A stretch of 64,000 bases of DNA from Prorocentrum cordatum (taxonomy: Eukaryota; Sar; Dinophyceae; Prorocentrales; Prorocentraceae), in assembly GCA_963575745.1 (NCBI GenBank), contig CAUYUJ010012625.1:389273-453272 (forward strand). Reading direction: 5' to 3'. Below are positions 33,406-46,081 of this stretch, piece by piece. The position numbers and the translations under genes are program-made. Each line of letters starts with the position of its first letter. Position 1 is the first letter of the stretch. The notes below the pieces were generated by a model, which had not been told where the DNA came from, did not search any database, and saw only the letters and a program-made list of their open reading frames with translations.

Positions 33406-35330
33406 GCGGGAGGAGTGAACGCGGGGCGCTGTCTCTTCAAAACGAGGACCCAACACCACAGGGTTCCCTCTGTTTTCCTCTGCGTCCTTCAGTTTTCCTT
33501 CTGCCTCTGTTCCTTCTGCTCTCGGAGGCTCCGAGATAAGAAGCCCTGACTTCCAGAAGTTCGGGCGTCTCTCCGTTTTCCTCCGTTTCCCTCCATCTTT
33601 CTCAGATTTCCTTTGTTTTCCGTTGTTTGTCTCTGTTTCCTTCCGTTTTGGGAGGTTCCGAAATGAGAAGCCCTAACCTCCAGAGGTTAAGGTTCCCTTT
33701 GTGTTCCCTCTGCTTTCTTTGTTCTCCCATGTTTTCCTCTGCTCCCCTGTTTCATTTGTTTTCCTCTGTTTTCGGAAGTTCCAAAATAGGAAACCCTAAC
33801 CTCCGGAGGTTGGGGCCTCCTCTGTTTCACCTCTGTTTTCTTTGTTGTCCTGCTCCCCGCTGTTTTCCCTTTGTTTCCCTCTGTTTGGGGAGGTTCCGAA
33901 ATACGAAACCCTAACCTCCTGAGGTTAGGGTTCTGTCTGTTGTTCCTTTGTTTTCTTATGTTTCCCTTTTGTTTCCCTATGTTTTCCCTGTGCTTCTCTC
34001 TGTCTTCCCATGTTTTCCTCTGTTCCCCTTTGTTTCCCTCTGCTTGGGGAAGTTCCGAAATACGAAACCCTAACCTCCAAAGATTAGGGATCCGTCTGTG
34101 GTCTCATGTGTTCCCATGTGCTCCCTCTGTTTTCCATGATTTCTCCTCGGTTTCCCATTTTTCCCTTCTGTTTGTCGAAGCTCCGAAATGCGAAACCTTA
34201 ACCTCCCGAGGTTGGGTTTCCGTGTTTCCTTTGTTTTCCATATGTGTTCCCGTGTTTTCCAATGTTTTCCTTATGTTTCTCTATGTGTTTCTCTGTTTTC
34301 CTCTGTTCTCCTGGGGGAGGTTCCAAAATACGAAACCTCCCGAGATTAGGATTCCAGATTTTGTTGTATGATTTCCATGTTTTCTTTGTGGTTCCCTTAG
34401 TTTTCCCGAATGTTCCATTGTTTTCCCATGTTTTCCTTTGTTCCACTCTGTTTCCCTTCGTTTCCCTCTGTTTGGGGAGGTTCCGAAATACGAAACCCTA
34501 ACCTCCAGAGATTTGAGTTACGTCTGTTTTCTCATGCTTTCCCATGTGTTCCTCCTGATTCCAATTTTTCTCATGTGTTTCCCTATGTTTTCATTTGTTG
34601 TCCTTGTATTTCCCTGCTGTTTCCCTTTCGTTTCCATGTTTCCCCATGTTTCCCGCTGGTTTGGAAAGTTCTGGAATACAAAACCCTAACCTCCAGAGGT
34701 TAGGGTCCGCCTGCTTTCCGTATGGTTTCCCCTTCTGTTTTCCTTTGATTCACTATGTTTTCCTGTGTTCCCCCTGTTTTCCTCTGTTCCCCTCTGTCTC
34801 CCTTTGTTTCCCTCTGTTTGGGAAAGTTCCGAAATACGAAACCCTAACCTCTGGAGGTTAGGGTTCCGCCTGCTTTCCTGTTGTTTACCCATGTTATCCT
34901 TTTTGCTTCCCGTTGTTTTCCCACATGTTCCCTCTGTGTCTCTCTGTGTTCTCCTGCTTTCCGCTGCTCCCTTCTGTTTCCCTTGGTTCCCTCTGTTTGG
35001 GAAGGCTCCGAGACACGACACCCCAACCTTCGGAGGTTGGGGTTTCATATGCTTTCCTTTGTTTTTCTTATGTGTCTTCCCATGTGTTCCTTATGTTTTT
35101 TCCATGTGTTTTCCTTATGTTTCCCTCTGGCTTCCATTTGTTTTCCCTCTGCTTCCCCATGTTGTCCCCTTGTTGTCCCTATGTTGCCACATGTGTTCCC
35201 TGTGCTTCCCTCTTGTTTCCCTTCTGTCTTCCTCTTGTTTACCTGTTTCCCGTACCTCCCTCTGTTTTTGGAGGAGGTTCCGAAGTAGGAAACCCTACCC
35301 TCTGGAGGTTAGGGTTCCAACCTCTGGAAT
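33406..35330. repeat. AACCTCCGGAGGTT palindrome array, unit 2
   Basis: About thirteen palindrome-bearing units, with the same TTTCCCTCTGTTTGGGGAGG and GTTCCGAAATACGAAACCC spacers as 26601-28616. Confidence 0.85.
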
Positions 35331-35886
35331 CCAGTGTTTTTCCCTAGGGCATCCCCGTTTGCGGTCGTGGCTCCAGCGCCCCAGGCCCCCTGGGCCCAGT
35401 CCCACGTTATATGTGCATATACCAACCTCGAGCATGGCGGTGCTCCCGCAACAGATTCACGACCCTCGCGGGGATGTAGTCATGAGCAGCCAGGAGTGGT
35501 AAGACAATGCGTCTCGCAACACTGCTCCAGACAGCCTCCTCCTCCCCTTCCTCCTCTTTCGCCCTCCTCCTCCGCCTCCTCCTCCCCCTCCTCCGCCTCT
35601 TGTTTCTCCTCCACTTCCTCTTTACATTCGTCCTCGTCTTCTTGCCACCCTCAAATGTTTCCGCACAGCACGGCCGCTTTACTTGCGTGTCGACTCATGC
35701 CGACCTTTTCACGGCGAGTCATGAAACGCGCGAGCGGGTACACACTTGGTGCGCAAGCTAAGGCTACACATATCCAGCTGCGCGCCACATACATGTGGCT
35801 AACTCATGATGAAATAATTCCGCCGGTGGGAAAACGACCGCCGCTGAAGGAGCAGCGCCCCTCCATCTTCAAATCAAAATCCTGAA
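35331..35886. other. No gene; short (CTC)n tract
   Basis: CTC-rich at 35525-35640. It lies directly 3' of the monooxygenase gene; no polyadenylation signal is recognisable. Confidence 0.5.
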
Positions 35887-37242
35887 TCATATTCTGAATC
35901 GCTTCCATGAGGCGGCGCACACCGCCATGAAGACGCCAGAACACAGCAAGAGCCTGCCAGAGACCTGCTGGTGACGTCTCAAGATCTCGCTGTACAGTAG
36001 CGGTGGATCCGCTTGTATGTTCACCACCACAGGATCAAAGAACAGTGTCGGTAGCAACTTGCTTGCAACCATCCTGATCAAAAAACTGGACATGAACAAA
36101 AACTTGCTTAGCGAGAACGGCTGCTGGTACTGGTAAGGGAACCCAACCGGGATCAAGCGGCAAATTGCCTCCGCCTCCTTGACAGCGCAAGCTTCATAGG
36201 CCTTGAATGCTGCACGCATAGCGTCTTTGTTACTCACGTCGCTGGGAAACAAGTCCAAGAGACAACATACATCCACAAGGCCTGCATTAATGCCTTGACC
36301 AAGGTCTGGTGGAAAACAGTGCAAGGCATCTCCCAAAAGAGCAACCGGTACACCGCTGACTTCTGCGGACGCCCTCTTGCACCACTGCGCTCTGGGAAAG
36401 GCTGTGCCTCTGGTATTGCACCACGCCTCTGCGCTGGCAATGTCCAAATGCTTGTCCACTTCCAACTGAGGAAACTCTGCACGCAAGAAATCAATGAGGT
36501 CTGAGGGCGCCTGGAAGCTATGCAACCGATGGGATGGTGCCTGCGCCATCTGCAAAGGGCGCGGCTCACCAGGCGGTCCGTCATGGGGAAACATGAGCAG
36601 GGTAAAGCCAGACATGGACACGATGCGGTATATGCACTTCGGGTCAACATTCTGGGGTGGCCGGTAGAGCATAGCTTTGTACACAAATCCTGTGGACGGA
36701 GTCCCAACACTGGACATGGTAAACTCGCTGTCAATCTTCTGAAGAATCTCGCGCACGCGACTGTGTCTCCCATCGCACCCAAAAACCATAGATGCTGTAA
36801 TATGGCTTTCGGTGCCATCCTTCAGTATGACCTGCACAATAGCCTTACCATCAAAATTAATATCTGTCAGAGCTCCTCGTACCACATCTCCAGGTGACAG
36901 ACAACTTTCGAGTATCTTTATCATAGTGGGCCGTTGCATCGTATAGCCCAAAGATCCCATGCCTGCTGCGCTTTTCTCCATACAACTTCCATCTGGTTTC
37001 CATACCTTAACGTGGAACCCTACTTGCTTGACACCTTTCGAAGCGAAGTCTGAAAGAAGGCCTATGCGCTCCATACAGGCGAGTCCCCGAACATCCAGAC
37101 GATAGGTATACGCCTTCGACCAATCCTGCACTTCCGTAGTCTCCTTCTCGAGAACGACAGCACGAAGTCCGTGCTGTTTGAAGGCAATGGCAAGGGACAG
37201 CCCGACGGGCCCCCCGCCTACAATCAGGGCATCAACTTCCAT
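35887..37242 (-). CDS. FAD-dependent monooxygenase, kynurenine 3-monooxygenase-like
   Basis: An intronless 451-residue flavoprotein of the PHBH/kynurenine-3-monooxygenase class, which hydroxylates aromatic substrates with NADPH and O2. Seen: an N-terminal dinucleotide fold with GGGPVGLSLA (about residues 9-18) and a following acid (VVLEKE); a mid-protein GCDGRHSRVR (the DG motif); and GDALHCFPPDLGQGINAG (the GD motif, about 310-330) that binds FAD phosphate and ribose. The C-terminus has hydrophobic stretches FLFMSSFLIRMVASKLLPTL and LLLCSGVFMAVC, as in membrane-anchored kynurenine monooxygenase; mitochondrial outer-membrane location is inference. The start is the ATG at 37242 in context GCGCCATGG; an in-frame ATG 90 nt upstream would add 30 residues and delay the GGG motif. 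It ends in TGA. Length fits the family. Zeaxanthin-epoxidase-like or other PHBH members cannot be excluded. Confidence 0.88.
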   Translation of the reverse strand: MEVDALIVGGGPVGLSLAIAFKQHGLRAVVLEKETTEVQDWSKAYTYRLDVRGLACMERIGLLSDFASKGVKQVGFHVKVWKPDGSCMEKSAAGMGSLGYTMQRPTMIKILESCLSPGDVVRGALTDINFDGKAIVQVILKDGTESHITASMVFGCDGRHSRVREILQKIDSEFTMSSVGTPSTGFVYKAMLYRPPQNVDPKCIYRIVSMSGFTLLMFPHDGPPGEPRPLQMAQAPSHRLHSFQAPSDLIDFLRAEFPQLEVDKHLDIASAEAWCNTRGTAFPRAQWCKRASAEVSGVPVALLGDALHCFPPDLGQGINAGLVDVCCLLDLFPSDVSNKDAMRAAFKAYEACAVKEAEAICRLIPVGFPYQYQQPFSLSKFLFMSSFLIRMVASKLLPTLFFDPVVVNIQADPPLLYSEILRRHQQVSGRLLLCSGVFMAVCAASWKRFRI

Positions 37243-37470
37243 GGCGCTGCCAGGGTAGACAAAAAGTCGGCTCTGGAACCAGCTGGACCCACGGTTCGCT
37301 TCGGCCGAGCTGGCTTGGAGCCAGAGCTGCACATGCTCATTAGATGCCTGCCTGACTGTGGAAAGGTGCTCGGGCGGTCCTCAAGGCGGGCCCTGGAGGG
37401 TGGCCCAGCTGAGTGTGTGTGTGTGTGCGTGTCTACCTCTTTTGCCAAAACCGGCCGCCGACTCCAAGCA
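37243..37470. other. 5' flank of the monooxygenase gene
   Basis: Nothing promoter-like is recognised. CTTGGAGCCAGAGCTGCAC (37313-37331), read on the - strand, only weakly resembles a decayed spliced-leader relic. A (GT)n run of seven lies at 37414-37428. Confidence 0.4.
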
Positions 37471-37820
37471 CGTAAGGTGCCGAACTCTACACCCCGACGC
37501 TTTTTCCGGCCCCGCACGGAGATTCGCACACAAAAGCGGATCCTGGTGTGTGCTGGATCCTGGTGTATGCATGTTTCGTTGTTTCCCCGGGCCAACGGGG
37601 AAACAATTATACACCACACCACCCCGACGTCGTCCCCGACCCTCATAAAGTCCTGGGAGTGAAAGTCATCCCACCACCGTCTATATATATCTATCTATAT
37701 GAATATACACGTATATATATACACATATATGCAAATATGTATGGTAATCCTCTATAAATGAAGATATACGCGTGTGTATGTATGTGTATATATATATGCT
37801 CCAGTTTCCGCGCAAGGTCC
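37471..37820. repeat. Dispersed repeat adjoining (TA)n, copy 2
   Basis: CCCGACGCTTTTTCCGGCCC, GCGGATCCTGGTGTGTGCTG and CCCCGACGTCGTCCCCGACC match 10583-10760; TA/ATAC-rich sequence follows at 37680-37795. Confidence 0.65.
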
Positions 37821-38159
37821 TCCTTGTGCTGTGGATATTCCTGGTATGTGAGCGATTTCTTATTCGGCGTTTCGACATCGGGCGGAAAGGGAGGGGGGAG
37901 GGGGAGGGTCTGGCAACAGACCTCTGCTCAGCGAACCTGTTTGCAACAGTGCGTCCTAAGGCTGAGGCTCCACCTGCCTGAAACAGGCGCCAAAAACAGC
38001 CAAGATCTACAAAATGAAGGGGGGGGGGGGGAGGTGGGGGGTGCGAGGGCCCGCGCCGATCGGCAAAACAGTGAACAAGAAAACGATCACCTGGTGCTGT
38101 TGCTGTGAATCTTCCTGGTTTGCGGCGCCCCGCCCGGGACCCTGTTTTTGTAACCCTTC
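37821..38159. other. No gene recognised
   Basis: Includes a G-rich patch (37890-37910) and a run of G near 38019-38030. Confidence 0.45.
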
Positions 38160-38315
38160 CCCCTCCTCCTCCTCCTCTTCCTCCTCCTCCTCCTCCTCCT
38201 CCTCCTCCTCCTCCCCCTCCTCCTCCTCCCCCTCCCCTTCCCCTCTTCCCCCCCTCTTCCTCCTCCTCCTCCTCCTCCTCCTCCTCCTCCTCCTCCTCCT
38301 CCTCCTCCTCCTCCA
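38160..38315. repeat. (CTC)n tract
   Basis: About 155 bp of CTC triplets with CCC interruptions. Confidence 0.95.
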
Positions 38316-38696
38316 TGGCCCCGGGGCCCAGCCACGGCCTCTGGAAGCCGACCACATCAACATTCGACCTGGAATCGGCGGGACACCTCGCCGACGCATC
38401 GGCGACGTGTCCCAGGTCGCAGAACTGGAGGGCGAAACCTCCACCCCCATGATAACCACCCCGAAAGCGAAGCCGTTTCGTGAACGCACCCGAAACAGAA
38501 TCGGACAGGGTAAGGCTGACTGTTTGGTGAATGCCCACGGCCGCACTGTTTGGTGAATGCCCACGGCCGCACAGTAGAAGCCAGGTATCGGGTCTAGGTG
38601 GTTTTCCTGCCTTTGAAAAACCGCACGCTCCAGAGCGGAGTGGGCTATCAGGCTCCTATTGGCGATGCCAGGGCGATTCGGGGGCGATGCGTAAAA
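38316..38696. other. No gene; short direct repeat
   Basis: TTTGGTGAATGCCCACGGCC occurs twice in tandem (38522, 38549). No gene is recognised. Confidence 0.5.
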
Positions 38697-38872
38697 TGGA
38701 ATAAACATGAACTTTCGGAGGTCCCCGCGGATTTCTCGGTCTGCGCTGGACCCCCCTGGCGGCGCCTCTAATGCCGCTGCTGGCGCACTCCGCGCTCCAG
38801 GAAGGGGGGTCCAGTGTCGATCCAAGACATCCGCGCGGACCTCAAAAATATCATGTTGAGGCAACGTTATGG
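38697..38872. mobile_element. Introner-like element, degenerate copy D (intergenic)
   Basis: The left end AACTTTCGGAGGTCCCCGCGG with TCTGCGCTGGACCCCC is mirrored by GATCCAAGACATCCGCGCGG near 38819-38838. The palindromic centre is diverged. Confidence 0.6.
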
Positions 38873-38927
38873 GTTCATCGACTGTACCACTTTGAAACTG
38901 CCCCAGATGTGGAAAATCAAAGAGGTA

Positions 38928-39028
38928 ACGATACTGCTACTTCCTGGACCTCTCTGGGGCTGCGTCCTGACAAGGACGTCGAAGCAAAACCAACGGTGGC
39001 GACGAGGGCCTCCCAGGCGTCCCCAAGA
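38928..39028. repeat. Dispersed repeat, CTACTCCCCGGACCTC family, copy 5
   Basis: GTAACGATACTGCTACTTCC, CTGGACCTCTCTGGGGCTGC and CGGTGGCGACGAGGGCCTCC match the copies at 10350 and 12283. Confidence 0.65.
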
Positions 39029-39117
39029 GACAAGCAAAAATCTGCTGCAGCGATATGTGTACCGTGTTCCTCCCATGACTGATGGTGGTGAGGATTCTCT
39101 CTCTCTCTCTCTCTCGA

Positions 39118-41030
<1,913 letters not shown>

Positions 41031-41309
41031 GCGGCCGAATGGCCTTTAGCTGCCTTCAGTGACCTTCAGCGGCCTTAGTTGCCTTGAGTGCCTTCAGTGG
41101 CCCTGAGCTGCAATCAGTAGCCTCTAAAAACACACGCAAAGATGACCTTTGAACAGGACTCACTCAGCCATAGCCTCCGCCTGGGGGATCGTTATATGGG
41201 GGGGGCATCGGCAAGGGGCGGATCTGGAAACATGCCCCCCCCTGCCCCCCCCGGGGCCCGCAGGTCGATCTCCGAGGCGGTGGAGGATGGCTCTGGGTAC
41301 AGCTGGACT
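41031..41309. repeat. CCTTCAGTGG decamer cluster and spacer
   Basis: 41035-41118 contains about nine diverged CCTTCAGTGGC/CCTTAGTTG units. The remainder shows nothing recognisable. Confidence 0.6.
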
Positions 41310-41510
41310 GGTCGGGTCGGGCGAAAGGGGGGGATAGCAAAGGGGGGGTTTGAGAATCAGCTCACGTAGCTGATTTTCCTGGCGCTTCCCAGCGCCGGGA
41401 GGCGCCCATGTATCGAGAAATGGGCCTGGCGGCAAGGCCGAAACCAGCTGCATGCAGCAGATTCCGTAACCCTCCCTTTCCCTATCCCCCCCTTTCGTTC
41501 GGCCCGGACC
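41310..41510. mobile_element. Inverted-repeat element, GGGCGAAAGGGGGGGATAG family, copy 1
   Basis: The left terminus GGGCGAAAGGGGGGGATAG (41319-41337) is inverted at CTATCCCCCCCTTTCG (41482-41497) with flanking GGTCGGG/CCCGGACC. An internal pair AGCTCACGTAGCT and AGCTGCATGCAGC is shared with copy 2 at 58971. MITE-like, no protein. Confidence 0.8.
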
Positions 41511-42654
41511 TGGGATAGAAGAGCATCCTTCCAGAACGTCAGACCCTCGGCCGGCCCCCAAACTCGGGAACCCTCGCGGACATATCCCCCCCAGGATGCA
41601 CAAGAGCATCCAGCAGGCACCAAGAAGATCAGGGTACCCTCCCCGACGAGCGAGGCGGGAGAGCGAAAAGGAGGAGGCCTTCTCAGAATTTCTCTGTGTC
41701 TTCGGGGAAGGCTCAGAGAACTTTTGAGAAGGGCGGAGGCTTCCGAGCCTTTTTAGAAGGCCTTCTCCCTCTCACTTCCCCCCAAGGCTCGCCCCCAACT
41801 TCCCTTCATGGGCGAAAGGAAAGGGCCACATTTGATTCCGATACGCTGGGAAAGAAGCATCACAGGAGAGGCCAGTCATCGATCTCGGTCTTGTGGGGCG
41901 CTTGGGGGCCTGGACCCATCAGGAATTGCTCGGGACGGAAGCCCGTCCACGGGCTTAGGTATTCTCCCCCGACGGCGTTCGTGACGTGAGCTCCTGGGGA
42001 TCTCGACCTCTTCCTGGGGGCCCGCTCGAGGAGATCGGCTACAGAATTGATGAAACCCAACAGTGATTTGCTTTCCGCCGAGTCTACGAAGAATACATAG
42101 CATGTTCGCAGATCTGCATGCGTTCTACGCACTTGTTGTAGATTCGACACACACAATTTTCATTCCTGGGATAAGTCGATTCCGTAGTCGATCTCCTGCT
42201 CAAACCGTTGTTGGACAATCCCAGGGCTGGGAAGCGGCCTCCTGAGGCCACATAGTGAACAAAAAACGGCCGTCGCGATGTTCTGGGGAAGCCAGGATCT
42301 TAGGGTAATGCTCTTTAGGGGGAGGGTCACGTCGCGATGTCTCGAACAAAAACACTGCGTCAGAGAGATGTATATACGCGGCGATGGCGGTGCTTCTCAG
42401 ATCTCCGATCTTCTAAGAAGTTGTTGTGTTTTCGGGGAAGGCACAGAAAACTTCTAAGAAGGCTTGAGGCCTTCCGAGCCATCTATGAAGGCCTTCTTCT
42501 TCTCACGTCCTCCTGGACTCGCACCCGACTTCCCTTCATGGGAGAGAAGAGGGGCCATGGTTAATTCCAATGTGGCAGCTCCGCGCTGCCGCCGCCACCC
42601 GTGGGCCAGCCGTCGCGCGGCCGTGCCACCCCTTGCGGGCAGACATCTTGAGAG
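41511..42654. other. No gene; internal duplication
   Basis: 41700-41835 and 42430-42560 are diverged copies (TCGGGGAAGGCWCAGARAAC, AAGGCCTTCT, ACTTCCCTTCATGGG). 41590-41645 repeats 12934-13006. No gene is recognised. Confidence 0.55.
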
Positions 42655-44160
42655 GTCTTCTCCCTCTCCTCCGTCTCCTGCTCCTCCTCCTGTCTCCTCC
42701 CTCTACTCCTCCTCCTCCTTCTGGTCCTCCTCCTCCTCCTTCTCCTCCTCCTCATACTCCACATGCTCCTCCTCAGCCTCCTGCCCTTCCTCCTCCTCCT
42801 CCTCCTCCTCCTCCTCCTCCTCCTTCTCCTCCTCCCTCCCCCCATCATCCTCCGCCTCCTGGACCTCCTGCTCCTCCTCCTCCTCCTCCATCTCCTCCCC
42901 CACCACATGCTCCTCGTACTCCCTCCTCCTCCTCCTCCTCCTCCTGGTCCTCCTCCTCCTCCTGCTCGGCATCCTCGTACTCCTCCCTCCTCGTGCTCAT
43001 CCTCCTCCATCCTCCTCCTGGTACTCCCTCCTCCCCCCTCCTCCCTCCTCCCCCTCCTCCTCCTCCCCCTCCTCCTCCTCCTCCTCCTCCTCCTCCTCCT
43101 CCTCAACCTCCTCCCCCACCACATGCTCGTCGTACTCCCTCCTCCAACCCTCCTCCTCCTCCTCCTCCGCCTCCTCCTCCTCCTCTTCCAGCGCATCCTC
43201 ATCCCCCTCCTCCTCCTCCTCATCATCATCATCTCTCCTCCTCCTCCTTCCTCCTCTCTCTCATCCCCCCTGTCCTCTTCCTCCTCTCCTCCTTCTCCTC
43301 CTCCTCTTGCTCCTCCCTCCTCCTCCTCTTGCTCCTCCGCCTCCTCTCCTATTCCCTCCTCCTCCTCCTCTTCTTCCTCTTCCCCTCCTCACCTCTTCCC
43401 CCACCACCTCCTCCTCTTACTCCCTCCTCCCCCCCCCTCCTCCTAACGGTCCTCCTCCTGCTACTCCTGTTCCTCCTCCTCTTGGTCCACCTCCTTCTCC
43501 TACTCCTCCTCCTCCTCCTTCTCCTCCTCCTCGTCCTCCTCCAACTACTCCCTCCAGCCTCTCCTCCTCCTCCTTCTCCTCCTCCTCCTGCTCCTGCTCC
43601 GCCTCATCCCCTCCTCCTCCTCCTCCTCCTCCTCCTCCTTCTCCTCCTCGTCATCCTACTGATATCCTCCTCCTCCAACTCCTCCTCCAACTCGTCCTCC
43701 TCCTCCTCCTCCTCCTCCTCCTCCTCCTCCTTCCTCCTCCTCCTCCTCCTCCTCCTCCAACCACCACTCATCTACTCCCTGTCCCACGTCCACCTGATCC
43801 TCCTCATCCCCCTCCTCCTCCTCACCTCCTCCTCCTCATCCCCTCCTCCTCCTCTCCTCCTCCTCCTCCTCCTCCTCCTCCTCCTCTTGCTCATCCTCCT
43901 CCCTCCTCCTCCTCCTCCTTACTCATCCTCCTTCTCTCCTCCTCCTCCTCCTCCTCCTCCTCCTCCTCCTCCTCCTCCTCCTCCCCCTGCTCCTCCTCCT
44001 CCTCCTCCTGCTCCTCCTCATCCCCCCTCCTCCTCCTCCGCCTCCTCCTCCTCCTCCTCCTCCTTGGTTTCTCCTCCTCTTTCTCCTCCTCTACCTCCTC
44101 CTCCTCTTGGTCCTCCTCCTTCCGCTCCTCCTCCTCCTCCTCATCATCATCATCCCTCCT
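42655..44160. repeat. 1.5-kb (CTC)n tract
   Basis: Dense CTC/CCT triplets with longer recurring phrases such as CCCCCACCACATGCTC (42896, 43112). The very long open frames across it are low-complexity. Confidence 0.95.
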
Positions 44161-44668
44161 CGAGGGCGAGGCACGCTGTGGGGGCAATGACCCCTCCCCC
44201 AGGTGGCCCCACAGGTGGGTCAAAGGAGTGCGGTTCTCCTCCTCCACCCTCCGCTCGGCCGCGCGACCCGGGGGCTTACGCGAGAGGGAGGGCACGCGAG
44301 AGGAGGTGGAGGAGGAGGAGGAGGAGGAGGAGGAGGAGCAAGAGGAGGAGGAGGAGGAGGAGGAGGAGGAGGAGGAGGAGGCGGAGGGGAATGGGGGAAG
44401 GGCGAAGGGGGTAGCCTGCTCGGGAGGAGGGGGGGAAGAAGAAGAAGAAGATGAAGAAAAAGAAGCAGAGTATGAAGAATAATAAGAAGAGGAATAATAA
44501 GAAAACTCATAAGAAGAGGCAGGAGGGAAAAGGGTCTTACGAAAAGCTGGGAGGCCACTCCCTGAAGGTCTCTGTGGAACGGCGGAGGACTACTCTAGGC
44601 CCGATTCCACCAGGCCGGATCGAGCCAGACCAGACCCAATCTGGACATTGGAGACCGAACCGTGAGCG
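44161..44668. repeat. Spacer and (GGA)n tract
   Basis: 44308-44395 is a GGA tract of opposite purine polarity to the preceding CTC tract, followed by GAAGAA-rich sequence to 44530. No gene. Confidence 0.8.
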
Positions 44669-44848
44669 GTACACTCGACCACGATAGTAAGGATGCGCGG
44701 TAAGGATGCAAGGGCCTTTGAACGCAATGTTGATGTTTTTCGTGCGGAGCGCAGCAGAATGTCGAAGGATGCCGAATACCGAAGGGGCAAGGATGCAAGG
44801 GTAGCCTTGGAAAATTGCCCCATCCTTACTATCATGGTTGACTGTATT
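44669..44848. mobile_element. Inverted-repeat element, GTAAGGATGCG family, copy 2
   Basis: The left terminus TCGACCACGATAGTAAGGAT is mirrored by ATCCTTACTATCATGGTTGA on the right. This is the best-preserved copy. Confidence 0.8.
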
Positions 44849-45039
44849 GGGCCGGGGTGGGACGGTGCCTTTCCGCGGATGCACAGGCACGGATGCTGAA
44901 TGTTGGGCCTCCCGGGAGCTGCAGCCGAGAAAGAGGGCGCGGCGAAACGAGATCGATCGCGAAGTCGGTAATGCCGAGTTCCGCCTCGAGCGGCGCGCAG
45001 TCTCGGGCCGAGGAAACAGGAGGCAGAGTAAACCACACG

Positions 45040-45245
45040 AGAACAAGAAGAAGAAGAAGAAACATAAACAATACCTGCATGAACAGACACTTTCGGGGCT
45101 CCGCGTGGATTCCGTGGACCCGCGCTGGAGCCTCCTCCCTGGTGCGCGGAGCGCGCTAGGGGCGGCGCCGGAGGCGCCGCCAGGGGGGGCCACCGCCGAT
45201 CCCAGATCTCCGTGTGGAGCTCCAGAAGTTTATTCTGTATGAGCA
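45040..45245. mobile_element. Introner-like element, copy E (intergenic)
   Basis: Arms ACTTTCGGGGCTCCGCGTGG (45090-45109) and AGATCTCCGTGTGGAGCTCC, with the central palindrome GGCGGCGCCGGAGGCGCCGCC shortened by one base here. The centre matches the kinase-intron copies; the arms are moderately diverged. Confidence 0.7.
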
Positions 45246-45288
45246 CTTGATTATTCCTCGAGGCGTGAGAAGGCAGGGCGAGGTTTAT

Positions 45289-45441
45289 GTCGGGCCTGTC
45301 CTCCTACAAGGAGATTTGCTACGAAAACTAAGCACTAGTCGAAAACAAGACCCCAAGATGGCCAAAACATGCCAAACGAATCGTCCCCAGACTATTTATA
45401 ATTCTTTTTGAACTGTCTTCCTGTAGAGGGACAGGCCCGAC
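45289..45441. mobile_element. Inverted-repeat element with GTCGGGCCTGTCC ends
   Basis: GTCGGGCCTGTCCTCCTACA at 45289 is inverted at TGTAGAGGGACAGGCCCGAC ending 45441 (about 22 of 26 end bases pair). The same ends occur at 6877 and 8497. Confidence 0.7.
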
Positions 45442-45733
45442 TTAAGGCAAGGGCGCAGGGCCAGGCGACGTGCGCGCCGAGCAGGCATGCAGGGGGCGGC
45501 AGGCCAGCGCACGGGGCCGAGGAGGCACTGGGTGCAGTGGGGCGGCCCCGATTCAGAATGGGGCACTGACTGCTTTGGCTTCAGGAGGGGAAGACCACAC
45601 AGACACAATTGATCGTCGTTTCCCCAGAAGATGTGGGAAAGTATGGGACGTGGGGGGGGGGACGAAAATCAAAACAATGAAAATGTGAGGAAATCCGCGA
45701 TTTGTGTTTCTTTATGTGCGTGTGTGTGTGTGC

Positions 45734-45777
<44 letters not shown>

Positions 45778-46081
45778 GGGCCCCTCCATGCTTGAGCAGC
45801 CACAGCCGAGAGCCCGTTGCGCGACCCCGATATCATGCGAGCCTCTTCCGGATCAGGAGCGTTCCGGCTCGGGGGGGCAGGCGAAGCAGCGGCAGCCGCA
45901 GAAAGATTGCGATGACTCGATTGACGGTGGGCAGCAGGCCCAATGCAGGCGAGCATCGCTTCTCGCATAAACGTGCAGGCATTGCACTGCGGCAACGAAA
46001 ATGCAGCGAGCATCCAGCCCAATGCACGTGATGATCACATCTCCCTGAGAAGTGACAAACGTTGTGGCGATGAAAATCGTT
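45442..46081. other. 3' flank of the kinase gene, with a (GT)n tract
   Basis: 45716-45774 is a GT dinucleotide tract. No other gene or polyadenylation signal is recognised. Confidence 0.6.

Noticed and set aside
37313-37335. Possible spliced-leader relic before the monooxygenase gene
   Set aside because: Only CTTG-AGCC plus scattered bases align with the leader complement, with a gap needed. Too weak to call.
42464-44482. Open frames of over 600 codons, Ser/Pro/Leu-rich
   Set aside because: Translation of a CTC tract; no non-repeat domain at either end.
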